NCBI GenBank assembly: GCA_018780265.1
Contig: JADMJV010000069.1
Location: 170,611-203,601, forward strand
Origin: a bacterium
GTDB taxonomy: Bacteria > Vulcanimicrobiota > Xenobia > Xenobiales > JADMJV01
Length of the DNA stretch: 32,991 nucleotides
Direction: 5' to 3'
In this document: piece by piece, positions 17,048 to 24,763 of the stretch
How positions within the stretch are numbered: the stretch's first letter is position 1
Layout of the letters: each line of letters opens with the position of its first letter
Made by a program: the position numbers and the translations under genes
Notes under the pieces: model-generated
Told to the model about the DNA's origin: nothing
Seen by the model: only the letters and a program-made list of their open reading frames with translations
Database searches by the model: none

Positions 17048-18010
17048 CGGCCAGGGCAGTAGCACAATCTTGCCCATGGAGCCGGTTTCCATGACGGCGA
17101 TGTGGGCCTGAGCCGCCTGCTCCAGGAAAAACTCGCGCCCGATAACCGGGCGCAGAAAGCCTGCCTCGAGTCCGGCCACGATGGCCTTTTGAATCTGCTC
17201 CAACTGCTGAGGCGGGGTATTAAACAGTGACATACCGCGGATGTCGGCCTCTTTGCCCATGGTGGCGCGAGGATTGAAGTCCAGGCTGCCCCGGTTGCCG
17301 ATTACCACCACGCGCCCGTATTTGGCCAGCATTTCCAGGTCGCTCTGCAGATTGATGTTGGCCAACATCTCCAGGACCAGGGCGGGACCCTCGCCCCCGG
17401 TAATGCGTTGGACCTCGGCCGGATAGTCGGGAGAGCGATGGTTGAGGGCGTGGTGAGCACCCTGGCGCAGCACCTGTTCGATGCCCTCGGACGTTCCGGC
17501 CGTGCCGATGAGGCGCAGGCCCATGGCCCGCCCCCACTGGACGGCCGCCAGACCCACTCCGCCGCTGGCTCCGTGGATCAACACCCACTCGCCGGGCTGG
17601 GCCTGGCCCCTCTGAAAAAGGGCCCGGTAGGCGGTGGAATAGGGCACATAAAGGGCCGCCCCTTGCTTGAAGCCGATGTTGGGCGGTAGCGGCTGCAACT
17701 GTTGGGTGCTGCACAATGCCTGTTGAGCGTAGGTGCCCGAGAGGGACCCCGCCAGGTAGACACGGTCGCCTACCTTCCATTCGCCCACGTTCTCGCCCAG
17801 GGCGATCACCTCACCGGCTGCATCGCTGCCTGGCACATATGGAAGAGGACGGGGACCGTAAATGCCGCTGCGAACATAGGTGTCCACCGGATTGACGCCC
17901 ACGGCAAGTAGCTTTACCACCACCTGGCCCGGACCCGGGACAAGGTCGGGAACGTGGCTGAGGGTGAGCACCTCCGGTCCACCCAATTGGCTTACTTGAA
18001 TGACTTTCAT
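17039..18010 (-). CDS. qor: NADPH:quinone oxidoreductase (zeta-crystallin type)
   Basis: A 323-residue, full-length medium-chain dehydrogenase/reductase. The N-terminal GroES-like domain shows VNPVDTYVRSGIYGPRPLPY, PGSDAAGEV and VGDRVYLAG. The Rossmann domain has the NADPH motif GASGGVG (residues 147-153) within VLIHGASGGVGLAAVQWGRA. The zinc ligands of alcohol dehydrogenases are absent, as expected for quinone reductases. The likely reaction is NADPH-dependent reduction of quinones or other enones in the cytoplasm. Its ATG overlaps the stop of the upstream darcynin-like gene (ATGA), so translation is probably coupled; it is the last gene of the minus-strand operon. Confidence 0.9.
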   Translation of the reverse strand: MKVIQVSQLGGPEVLTLSHVPDLVPGPGQVVVKLLAVGVNPVDTYVRSGIYGPRPLPYVPGSDAAGEVIALGENVGEWKVGDRVYLAGSLSGTYAQQALCSTQQLQPLPPNIGFKQGAALYVPYSTAYRALFQRGQAQPGEWVLIHGASGGVGLAAVQWGRAMGLRLIGTAGTSEGIEQVLRQGAHHALNHRSPDYPAEVQRITGGEGPALVLEMLANINLQSDLEMLAKYGRVVVIGNRGSLDFNPRATMGKEADIRGMSLFNTPPQQLEQIQKAIVAGLEAGFLRPVIGREFFLEQAAQAHIAVMETGSMGKIVLLPWPSR

Positions 18011-18444
18011 GGGCCTGGAACCCCCTGATGATAAGCATTGACGCTACCGCAGCCGCCGCAAAATTTGGCAATAGCCTTCAAATGATGGCCGCAGTTGGTG
18101 CAAACCAGGGGAGCGGGAGTCAGGGGTGGTGGTTCTGGAAAGGACTCGGCGGCGAGTTCCATGCCCATCACCACCCGCGAAGCGAAGGCGAAGGGCGTAG
18201 ATAGAAAAGGATGTCGCCTCAGGTCGCCCCACAGAGAATTGTAGCTATCCAGGTCTTCGAACTCGCATAGCGAGAAGTCGGTGAATTTTCCCGTCCAGGC
18301 TTCGGCGTCAAACCAGCTGCAACTGACCTCCTCGCTGGCCGTGATGGCTTGCAAAAGATCTCGTTGCCACTTTTTTCTCTCGGGCAAATCGAGGCGAAAC
18401 CACTCGGGCTCGAGAGACACCTGCACTACCGCGACCAGCTCCAT
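18007..18444 (-). CDS. Darcynin-like domain protein with C-terminal zinc ribbon
   Basis: A 145-residue protein from the ATG at 18444; a TTG at 18459 is an alternative start. Residues 1-100 fit the darcynin family: VAVVQVSLEPEWFRLDLPER, SCSWFDAEAWTGKFTDFSLC, FEDLDSYNSLWGDLRRHPFL. These are small alpha/beta-barrel-like proteins of unknown function. A Pro-rich linker leads to two CxxC knuckles (VCTNCGHHL and KFCGGCGS), a zinc ribbon not usual for darcynins. The gene lies 38 bases downstream of the GNAT-hydrolase gene and overlaps qor by 4 bases, so it belongs to the same minus-strand operon. Confidence 0.72.
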   Translation of the reverse strand: MELVAVVQVSLEPEWFRLDLPERKKWQRDLLQAITASEEVSCSWFDAEAWTGKFTDFSLCEFEDLDSYNSLWGDLRRHPFLSTPFAFASRVVMGMELAAESFPEPPPLTPAPLVCTNCGHHLKAIAKFCGGCGSVNAYHQGVPGP

Positions 18445-18482
18445 GGGGCCCCACTTCAAGCCAGTCCGCCGGCATCCTTCGG

Positions 18483-20039
18483 CTAATGACGCCTGTGTTT
18501 GTGCCAGACCACGCTGTAAAGGTCGTGGCGGCGATCGTGAACATTGAGTACCGTGCCGGAATGGCGGGCTTCGTAGAGCGCGTCCAGGCGCAGGTCGGCA
18601 AAGATGACCTGCTCCACGTTGGGAGTGGTGTCAGCAGCGATGCCGTCGCGGGCGAAGGCAAAGTCGCAGGGGGTCAGGATGCAACTCTGGGCGTACTGGA
18701 TGTCCATGGCGTGTACGCGGGGCAGATTGCCCACGTTGCCAGACATGATGACGTAGCACTGGTTTTCCACGGCCCGGGCCTGGGCTGAGTAGCGCACCCG
18801 CAGGTAGCCTTGACGCTCGTCGGTGCAGAAGGGTACGAAGAGCAGGTTGGCGCCCTGGTCGATGAGGTGGCGGGCCAGTTCGGGAAACTCCACGTCATAA
18901 CAGATCAGCACCCCGATGGGGCCACAGTCGGTGTCGATGACATGGAGTTTGCTGCCCCCGGTGATGTTCCACCAGAAGCGTTCGCTGGGGGTGGGGTGAA
19001 TCTTGGGCTGGACATGGACGGCCCCATCGCGCAGGCAGATGAAGGACAGGTTTTCAATCGCTCCCTCGCGCGTGGTGGTGGGGTGTGAGCCGGCGATAAT
19101 ATTGACGTTGAACTTGATGGCCAGACGGTGAAAGAGGTCTTTGATAGCGTCGGTGAAGCCGCTCAGAGTATCAATGGCGGCTTCGGGCGCCTGTTTTTCA
19201 TGCGAGATAGAAAGCAACTGCAGTGTGAACATCTCTGGAAAGAGCACAAAGTCAGCCTTGTAGTCAGACACGACATCTACGAAGTAGGTGGCGATATCCT
19301 CAAATTCTTGAAAGCTCCCGATAGCCCGCTGCTGATATTGGACCGAGGCTACTCGCACCACGTTTTGGCGGGGGGCGCGGTGATGGGCGCGGGTGTTTTC
19401 GCCGGGTTCGACCTCCGGATTGCGCCACACCATTTGGGCCGCGTAGCCCAGCGATTCGGTATCGTCGGGCAAGTAGTTCGGCAGAACCTGGAACACCTCG
19501 TAGCCCTGGCGCAACTGGAAGCTGAGTACGGGATCCTTGATTTTCTTGGCCTGCACAAGTTCAATGTAGCGCTGCACCGTTTCGGTCTGGCGCAACCGCC
19601 GCCGCAGCAAAGGGAGGCGGCCGCCAAAAGTAATGCCCTTGAGGCGGTAGTGCTTGCACAGGTTGCGGCGCTCTCCGTAGAGGCGCTCGCCGATGCGTAA
19701 ACCGCGGTAATTGGGGTCTACCATCACCTCTACACCGTAGAGAAAGTCGCCATCCGGCTTGTGGGTGGTGCAAAAGCCGCCCCCGGTTATCTCTTGCCAG
19801 GTATGGCGGCGCAGGGCCTTCTTTTCGGGGACTCGCAGGGTGGCGCAATAACCGATGATGGTCTCCTCGAAGACGACCACGAAGCAGCCTTCCGAATAGT
19901 GATTGATCTGCCCGCGTAGGGCGGAGGCCGGGTACGGGGTGTCGTAGACCCGACCGGACAGATCCACAATGGCGTCGATGTCTTTCAGGGTGGCGTTGCG
20001 CACGACCAGTTTCGGTCGAGTGGTCAGGCGCTTACTCAT
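18483..20039 (-). CDS. GNAT acetyltransferase-carbon-nitrogen hydrolase fusion
   Basis: A 518-residue, two-domain protein. Residues ~11-210 form a GNAT N-acetyltransferase with the acyl-CoA-binding strand/turn GVEVMVDPNYRGLRIGERLY. Residues ~226-510 form a nitrilase-superfamily hydrolase with the triad Glu269 (LFPEMF), Lys346 (VQPKIHPTPSE) and Cys380 (GVLICYDVEFPE). The same architecture is known in bacteria (e.g. B. subtilis YhcX); the substrate is not established, though amide hydrolysis is expected for the second domain. Its ATG overlaps the stop of the aminotransferase gene (ATGA), indicating coupling. That partner suggests an omega-amidase-like job on 2-oxo-acid amides, an inference from context only. 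Confidence 0.9.
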   Translation of the reverse strand: MSKRLTTRPKLVVRNATLKDIDAIVDLSGRVYDTPYPASALRGQINHYSEGCFVVVFEETIIGYCATLRVPEKKALRRHTWQEITGGGFCTTHKPDGDFLYGVEVMVDPNYRGLRIGERLYGERRNLCKHYRLKGITFGGRLPLLRRRLRQTETVQRYIELVQAKKIKDPVLSFQLRQGYEVFQVLPNYLPDDTESLGYAAQMVWRNPEVEPGENTRAHHRAPRQNVVRVASVQYQQRAIGSFQEFEDIATYFVDVVSDYKADFVLFPEMFTLQLLSISHEKQAPEAAIDTLSGFTDAIKDLFHRLAIKFNVNIIAGSHPTTTREGAIENLSFICLRDGAVHVQPKIHPTPSERFWWNITGGSKLHVIDTDCGPIGVLICYDVEFPELARHLIDQGANLLFVPFCTDERQGYLRVRYSAQARAVENQCYVIMSGNVGNLPRVHAMDIQYAQSCILTPCDFAFARDGIAADTTPNVEQVIFADLRLDALYEARHSGTVLNVHDRRHDLYSVVWHKHRRH

Positions 20040-21199
20040 GAGTGGCGCAGGGGGAGCAATCTTTGGCCTGCCTGGCGTAAAGTGTCCAGGCTCTTACAAA
20101 AGGCCCAGCGCACCAGGCCGCGTCCGGCTCCCGGCGTATGATAGAAGGCGCTGGCGGGTATGGCCGCCACCCCCAGTTTTTCGGTGATCCAGTGACAGAA
20201 TTTGACATCATCCTGGTGTCCCAGAGAGCGCACGTCGGAGATGACAAAGTAGCTGCCCTGAGGCACGTTGTAGGGGATTTTCGCCTCCTCCAAGAGGTTG
20301 CACCACAGATCGCGACGCTGCAAATACTCTTGCTGCAACTCAGTAGTGTAGTCCGGCAGTCGATCCATCACCTCGGCCAGGGCCGCCTGTAAGGGAGAGA
20401 CCGAGCAAAAAGTGAGAAACTGGTGGGAGGCGCGCACGGCAGCGGTCAGGGCGGGGGGCGCAAAGACGTAGCCAACTTTCCAACCGGTCATGCTCAGAGT
20501 CTTGGAAAAGGACGAAATGACCATGGTTTTGTCACGCATGCCGGGCAGGCTGGCCAGATGGACATGGACAGCCGGAGCGAAAACGATGTGCTCGTAGACT
20601 TCATCGGTGATAAAGATCAACTGGGGGTGCCTTTCGCCCAGTTGTCGGAACAGGTCGAGTTCGTGGCCAGAGAAGACTTTGCCGTGAGGATTGCCGGGCG
20701 TATTGATCATCAGGGCCCGGGTTTTGGGGGTGATCAGCTTTTCCAGGGCCTCCCAGTCGACCGAAAAGTCGGGCAATCGCAGGGGCAAGAAGCGGGCCGT
20801 AGCCCCGGCCATCGCCACGCAGGCTGGATAGCTGTCATAAAAAGGTTCAAAGAGGATCACCTCATCACCGGGATTGAGCAATCCCAGCAGCACGGCCGCG
20901 ATGCCCTCGGTGGCTCCGCTGACCACCGTGATCTCCCGGTCTGGTTCGTATTTCAGGCCCGCCTCACGCTCCATTTTCTCGCTCAGTTTCTGACGTAAGA
21001 GCGGATTGCCCAGGCTGGGGGCATACTGGTTGGGTCCGTTGTGAATGGCCTTCACGGCGGCTTCTATGAGCCAGTCTGGTCCATCGAAATCGGGGAACCC
21101 CTGGGAAAGATTGACGGCTTGATGCTGCACAGCCAGGCGCGACATGGTGGAGAAGATCGATTCCCCGAAGGGGATTAAACGTTGAGACACTTGATTCAT
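20036..21199 (-). CDS. PLP-dependent class I/II aminotransferase (methionine/glutamine type, YbdL-like)
   Basis: A 387-residue protein from the ATG at 21199, chosen because family homology begins at FGESIFSTMSRLA; the ~48 upstream in-frame codons lack similarity and cover the intergenic region. Motifs: VNLSQGFPDFDGP, QYAPSLGNPLLR, NTPGNPHGK (Asn170), TDEVYEHI (Asp199, Tyr202), the PLP Schiff-base Lys233 in SSFSKTLSMTGWKVGY, and the carboxylate-binding Arg in GLVRWAFCKS. This subgroup covers YbdL methionine aminotransferase and kynurenine/glutamine transaminases. It is the first gene of the minus-strand operon, coupled to the GNAT-hydrolase. No strong Shine-Dalgarno is visible. Confidence 0.9.
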   Translation of the reverse strand: MNQVSQRLIPFGESIFSTMSRLAVQHQAVNLSQGFPDFDGPDWLIEAAVKAIHNGPNQYAPSLGNPLLRQKLSEKMEREAGLKYEPDREITVVSGATEGIAAVLLGLLNPGDEVILFEPFYDSYPACVAMAGATARFLPLRLPDFSVDWEALEKLITPKTRALMINTPGNPHGKVFSGHELDLFRQLGERHPQLIFITDEVYEHIVFAPAVHVHLASLPGMRDKTMVISSFSKTLSMTGWKVGYVFAPPALTAAVRASHQFLTFCSVSPLQAALAEVMDRLPDYTTELQQEYLQRRDLWCNLLEEAKIPYNVPQGSYFVISDVRSLGHQDDVKFCHWITEKLGVAAIPASAFYHTPGAGRGLVRWAFCKSLDTLRQAGQRLLPLRHS

Positions 21200-21262
21200 T
21201 TCAGCCGTTTCGGTCCCCGGTGACGCACCCCTCTGAGCTTGCCCACGGGCTGCAACAGGAGA

Positions 21263-21291
21263 TTGAACCGGCCTTCGAAAAGTGATATGGT
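21263..21291 (+). promoter_or_regulatory. Candidate sigma-70-type promoter for the phosphatase operon
   Basis: TTGAAC (21263-21268) and TATGGT (21286-21291) are separated by exactly 17 bases, and lie 51 bases upstream of the ATG at 21342. A GGGAGGAG Shine-Dalgarno follows just before that ATG. This lies in the 142-bp gap between two divergent operons. Confidence 0.5.
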
Positions 21292-21341
21292 CGGGGGGCT
21301 TTGGGCGGTCGATCAGAGCGCCCACAGCGGGAGGAGTAACC

Positions 21342-22967
21342 ATGGCGAACGAACCCGATTACATCCTGTTTCGGCCAGATGCCGCCCCCACCGGCCGAAC
21401 CCGCGAAACCCCTCCCGATAAGGTGTATCCGTTGACGCAGGGTTTGTGGCAGCAAGAGACACTGGATACCCTCAAAATGTACGGCGACAAAGAGGCCGGC
21501 TTTACGCCGGTGCGTGGGAAAGAGGTGCAGGGTACCCTTTTTCCCATGGACGAGGTGGCCACTCCTACCAAGACGGAGAAGGCCAAACCAGCCGACGACC
21601 CCTCCAGCTTGATCCCCCACTGGAGCAATTTTAAGTTTTTCTCCGAGGACACGCTGCGGCTGGCCCGCAAGCTCAAGGACATTTACCTGCCAAAGTTTGG
21701 TCAGGAAGCTCCCGCCAAGCCGGTGGGCAAGCTGCACGAGATGTGCCCGGCAGTCGAGAAGCCGGTTTTTGATCCCAAGACAGCCGAATTGAAAGCTGAC
21801 CAGTTTCCTGACCGAATTCGCTACACCGAGGGCGGACTTTACCAGAGCAAGGACCCCAAGGTTCAGGAGAATGCGCCCAACTACCGCAAAATGCCGGACA
21901 AGCCGGTACACGGCGTGGGCCAGCCCACCCGTCAGGGCTTTGAAGACGTGATCAAGAAGATGAATGGCAAGCCGGTGGTGTGGGCCAACACCCGGGCTGA
22001 AGGGGTCGTTTATGTCGAGGGTAAGCCCTATAATTTACGACAGATTGAGGGTATGGAGAACGTCGACCTGAAGAAGGGCGCCAGCGCCCAAGAGGTCGAG
22101 GCCATGGAGGAGAAGCTCAAAAAAGAGCTGATGGCGCGAGGTAGCATCAAAGTGGCCGAAGAGGTGCCGGTGCTGGGGCCTGACAACAAGCCGGTCAAAG
22201 AAAATGGCCGGCTCAAAACCCGGCGTGTGCTGCGCGAAGTGAAGCTGAACGCCGACAACTGCCAGACAACCCAAGACATTGTCCAGGACCTGCAGGCCAA
22301 GTATCCCAATTTTGAGTATCGGCGCATTCCGCTCACCGACGAGAAAAGTCCAGACCCTCAGGGACTGGACTCGGTGCGTAATTTTATGAATGAGATGTCT
22401 ACCAAATACGGGGACAAGGATCCCCAGTACGTTTTTAACTGTCACCAGGGTAAGGGGCGAACCACCACGGCCATGGTCACCGCCGGCATCACCCTGGATG
22501 GCAAGGGGCCGCGCCAACTGGAGTTGCCCTTTGACGAATCGCGCGATCGGGCCGAGCGAAATATCAAAGACAACGCCCAGATGCTCAACCTCAAAACAAC
22601 CGTAGGCGACTATCAGAAGAAGACCAAAGACGCCGAAGCGTTGGCCGGTCGCCTCAGCGCTCAGGCCGCCGCAGAGGCCGACCCGGCCAGGCAAGCCGAG
22701 CTGGAAGCCCAGGCCGGGCGGGCCCAGGCCGACGCCATCCGCAATGCCGAGAATGCTCAGGAATTTACCAAACGCTATGCCTTGCTGCAGAAGTATAGCG
22801 ATTACGTCACGGACCACGGCAGTACGGCCAAGACTCCCAGCTTTGAGGAGTGGATGAAGGATTCGACCCAACAGGCCGACCTCCAGAGCAAATGGGCCTC
22901 GCTCAATCAACTGTGCGGACTGGCTGCTCCGCTGCAGCCGCTGCAGTCACAAACAGCCTACGCGTGA
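21342..22967 (+). CDS. Paladin/PTP-like phytase-type cysteine phosphatase
   Basis: A 541-residue protein with a very strong Shine-Dalgarno (GGGAGGAG) before its ATG. The P-loop CHQGKGR (Cys367 to Arg373, CX5R, followed by TTT) is the active site of cysteine phosphatases. The paladin/PTP-like inositol-polyphosphate phosphatase signature is also visible upstream: PVVWANTRAEGVVYVEGKPY and the LR that follows, then FEYRRIPLTDEKSPD, where the acidic residues supply the general acid. Residues ~1-180 (Pro/Lys-rich, MPDKPVHGVGQPTRQGF) are unfamiliar. The C-terminal ~110 residues are Ala/Glu/Gln-rich and probably coiled coil. There is no signal peptide. Likely substrates are inositol phosphates or phosphotyrosine; bacterial relatives include secreted effectors. 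Its stop overlaps the next start (GTGA). Confidence 0.78.
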   Translation: MANEPDYILFRPDAAPTGRTRETPPDKVYPLTQGLWQQETLDTLKMYGDKEAGFTPVRGKEVQGTLFPMDEVATPTKTEKAKPADDPSSLIPHWSNFKFFSEDTLRLARKLKDIYLPKFGQEAPAKPVGKLHEMCPAVEKPVFDPKTAELKADQFPDRIRYTEGGLYQSKDPKVQENAPNYRKMPDKPVHGVGQPTRQGFEDVIKKMNGKPVVWANTRAEGVVYVEGKPYNLRQIEGMENVDLKKGASAQEVEAMEEKLKKELMARGSIKVAEEVPVLGPDNKPVKENGRLKTRRVLREVKLNADNCQTTQDIVQDLQAKYPNFEYRRIPLTDEKSPDPQGLDSVRNFMNEMSTKYGDKDPQYVFNCHQGKGRTTTAMVTAGITLDGKGPRQLELPFDESRDRAERNIKDNAQMLNLKTTVGDYQKKTKDAEALAGRLSAQAAAEADPARQAELEAQAGRAQADAIRNAENAQEFTKRYALLQKYSDYVTDHGSTAKTPSFEEWMKDSTQQADLQSKWASLNQLCGLAAPLQPLQSQTAYA

Positions 22968-23578
22968 GCGAAGACCCCAAGCCCCCCGTGAATTACTACG
23001 CGCAGTGGCAAGAAAAGCGTCGTAGAGAGGCGGCGGGATCGGACACGGAGACCGAGACCGGGACGATCACGGCTATTGCAGCGCGGCCGGAAGATGCTCC
23101 CGAGTTTTTTGAGTGGACCGAGGACCGCGAGCGGGCCATTCAGGAATGCCTGGAGACGACCGTTCCCGGTACGCTTCCCACGGTGCACCTGCAATTGCAG
23201 TCCGTGCTGCAGGCTCTCAAACATGGCAATCTGACGGGCCAGCAGGCCTACCCGCTCATCCGGGAGCTCGAGGTCTATCTAGACGGCAAAGTCCGTCACG
23301 AGGAGCGCAAGGTGCCAGTCGCCCACCCGTCCTTTCTGGTTGCCCGAGCCGACAAGCTCAAGGCGCTCTATGCCTGGGAGGAGGCCTGTCGATCCTTGCG
23401 TGAGTTTGTGCGTGACGGACAGGTGGTGCAACTGGAAGTGGCCGCCTATGCGGCTGAGCAAGGAAGCGCCTTTCTGGCCGGAGTACGCCGCACTTTGCTG
23501 GAGGCGGAACCCTTTGAGGACGAGGACGAGGACGAGGACGAGCTTGCTGAGGCCGCCCACGAGGTCGAATGCGAGTAA
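22964..23578 (+). CDS. Unknown acidic protein with a Glu/Asp-repeat tail
   Basis: A 204-residue protein from the GTG at 22964, which overlaps the stop of the phosphatase gene (GTGA). The N-terminal ~60 residues are polar and probably disordered (YYAQWQEKRRREAAGSDTET). The middle is helical: HLQLQSVLQALKHGNLTGQQ, AYPLIRELEVYLDGKV and LYAWEEACRSLREFV. The C-terminus is a run of alternating Glu/Asp encoded by a GAGGAC hexamer repeat at 23516-23541. There is no signal peptide, membrane helix or recognised family. Its last 10 bases overlap the coaBC start. Acidic, helical and between an effector-like phosphatase and a housekeeping gene, it might be a binding partner or chaperone of the phosphatase; this is speculation. 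Confidence 0.68.
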   Translation: MSEDPKPPVNYYAQWQEKRRREAAGSDTETETGTITAIAARPEDAPEFFEWTEDRERAIQECLETTVPGTLPTVHLQLQSVLQALKHGNLTGQQAYPLIRELEVYLDGKVRHEERKVPVAHPSFLVARADKLKALYAWEEACRSLREFVRDGQVVQLEVAAYAAEQGSAFLAGVRRTLLEAEPFEDEDEDEDELAEAAHEVECE

Positions 23579-24756
23579 TCCTGGGCGTGTGCGGCAGCAT
23601 TTCGGCTTATAAGGCCCCCTGGATCGTGCGTGAGTTGCAGCGTCTGGGGGCCGAGGTCCGGGTAGTGATGACCCCCGATGCTGTCCATTTTGTCAGCCCG
23701 CTGGCACTGCAAAATGTGAGTCACCACTCGGTTGTTGTCAATCCCTATGCGCCCGAACATCAGCAGGGGGGATCCTGGCACGTGCACTGGGCGCGTTGGG
23801 CCCAGTTGGCTCTGGTGGCCCCATGCAGCGCCAATACTCTGGCCAAGTTGGCTGTGGGTCTGGCTGACAACGCGCTCGCCCTGGTGCTGCTGTCCTTGCC
23901 TCAGGGCACTCCGGTGCGACTGGCACCGGCGATGGATCCCGACCTGTGGCTGCACCCGGCTACCCAGCGCAACGCCAGGCGCTTGTGCGAGGACGGAGCC
24001 CTGCTGCTGGAGCCCGAGCAGGGCGAATTGGCCAGTGGAATGATTGGCCCCGGGCGGCTGGCCGAGCCGTTAGAGTTGGCCCGCTGGGCCCTGGGCCAGG
24101 CAAGCCTGCGGGGGCGAAAGGTGATGATCACGGCCGGACCCACTCGTGAGGCTATCGATGCGGTGCGCTACCTCAGTAACCATTCAACGGGTAAAATGGG
24201 CTACGCGATGGCCGCCGAGGCTCAGGCTCGCGGGGCCGAAGTCGTGCTGATCAGCGGCCCGGTGGCCCTGCCGGCTCCGTCTGGAGTCACTCTGGTGCGG
24301 GTGGACAGCGCCGAGGAAATGCTGAGCGCCTGCCAGCAGCACTTTTCCGTCTGCGACATTTTGATCAAGTCGGCGGCCGTGGCAGATTTTACCCCCATGC
24401 TGGTCAGCGCCGGTAAGCTGAAGAAAGAACACCTGGGAGAGGATTGGTCGATCGCCTTGCGGCGCACCCCAGACATTCTGGCCTGGCTGGGCGAACACAA
24501 ACGCGCCCATCAATTCTTGGTGGGCTTTGCCCTGGAAACCGACCACGCCGAAGAGAATGCCAAAGCCAAACTGGAACGGAAGAAGTGCGACCTGGTGGTG
24601 CTCAATCGAGCCAATCAGCCCAACAGTGGCTTCGCCGGTGACTTCAATACCATTACGCTGGTCAGTCAGCAAGGTCTGATGGCTCTGGAACCGATGAGCA
24701 AAAGGGAGTGTGCGCGTCAATTGTGGGGCGCTATTGAAGCAAGGATAGGGGGGTGA
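23569..24756 (+). CDS. coaBC: Bifunctional phosphopantothenoylcysteine decarboxylase / phosphopantothenate-cysteine ligase
   Basis: A 395-residue, full-length CoaBC. It catalyses two steps of coenzyme A synthesis: joining cysteine to 4'-phosphopantothenate, then FMN-dependent decarboxylation. The CoaC part shows GVCGSISAYKA, the catalytic His71 in HVHWARWA, and APCSANTLAKLAVGLADNAL. The substrate-clamp segment reads ELASGMIGPGRLAEP, with Ser156 where the conserved ACGD motif of E. coli Dfp has its Cys. The CoaB part shows ITAGPTREAIDAVRYLSNHS, TGKMGYAMA and IKSAAVADF. It overlaps the acidic-protein gene by 10 bases and is followed 7 bases later by the DUF3352 gene. The unusual Ser is the only odd point. 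Confidence 0.95.
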   Translation: MRVILGVCGSISAYKAPWIVRELQRLGAEVRVVMTPDAVHFVSPLALQNVSHHSVVVNPYAPEHQQGGSWHVHWARWAQLALVAPCSANTLAKLAVGLADNALALVLLSLPQGTPVRLAPAMDPDLWLHPATQRNARRLCEDGALLLEPEQGELASGMIGPGRLAEPLELARWALGQASLRGRKVMITAGPTREAIDAVRYLSNHSTGKMGYAMAAEAQARGAEVVLISGPVALPAPSGVTLVRVDSAEEMLSACQQHFSVCDILIKSAAVADFTPMLVSAGKLKKEHLGEDWSIALRRTPDILAWLGEHKRAHQFLVGFALETDHAEENAKAKLERKKCDLVVLNRANQPNSGFAGDFNTITLVSQQGLMALEPMSKRECARQLWGAIEARIGG

Positions 24757-24763
24757 CAAGTCG

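Noticed and set aside
23516..23541. GAGGAC hexamer repeat as a regulatory or satellite element
   Set aside because: It encodes the Asp/Glu tail of an open gene in-frame and is adequately explained as a low-complexity coding repeat.
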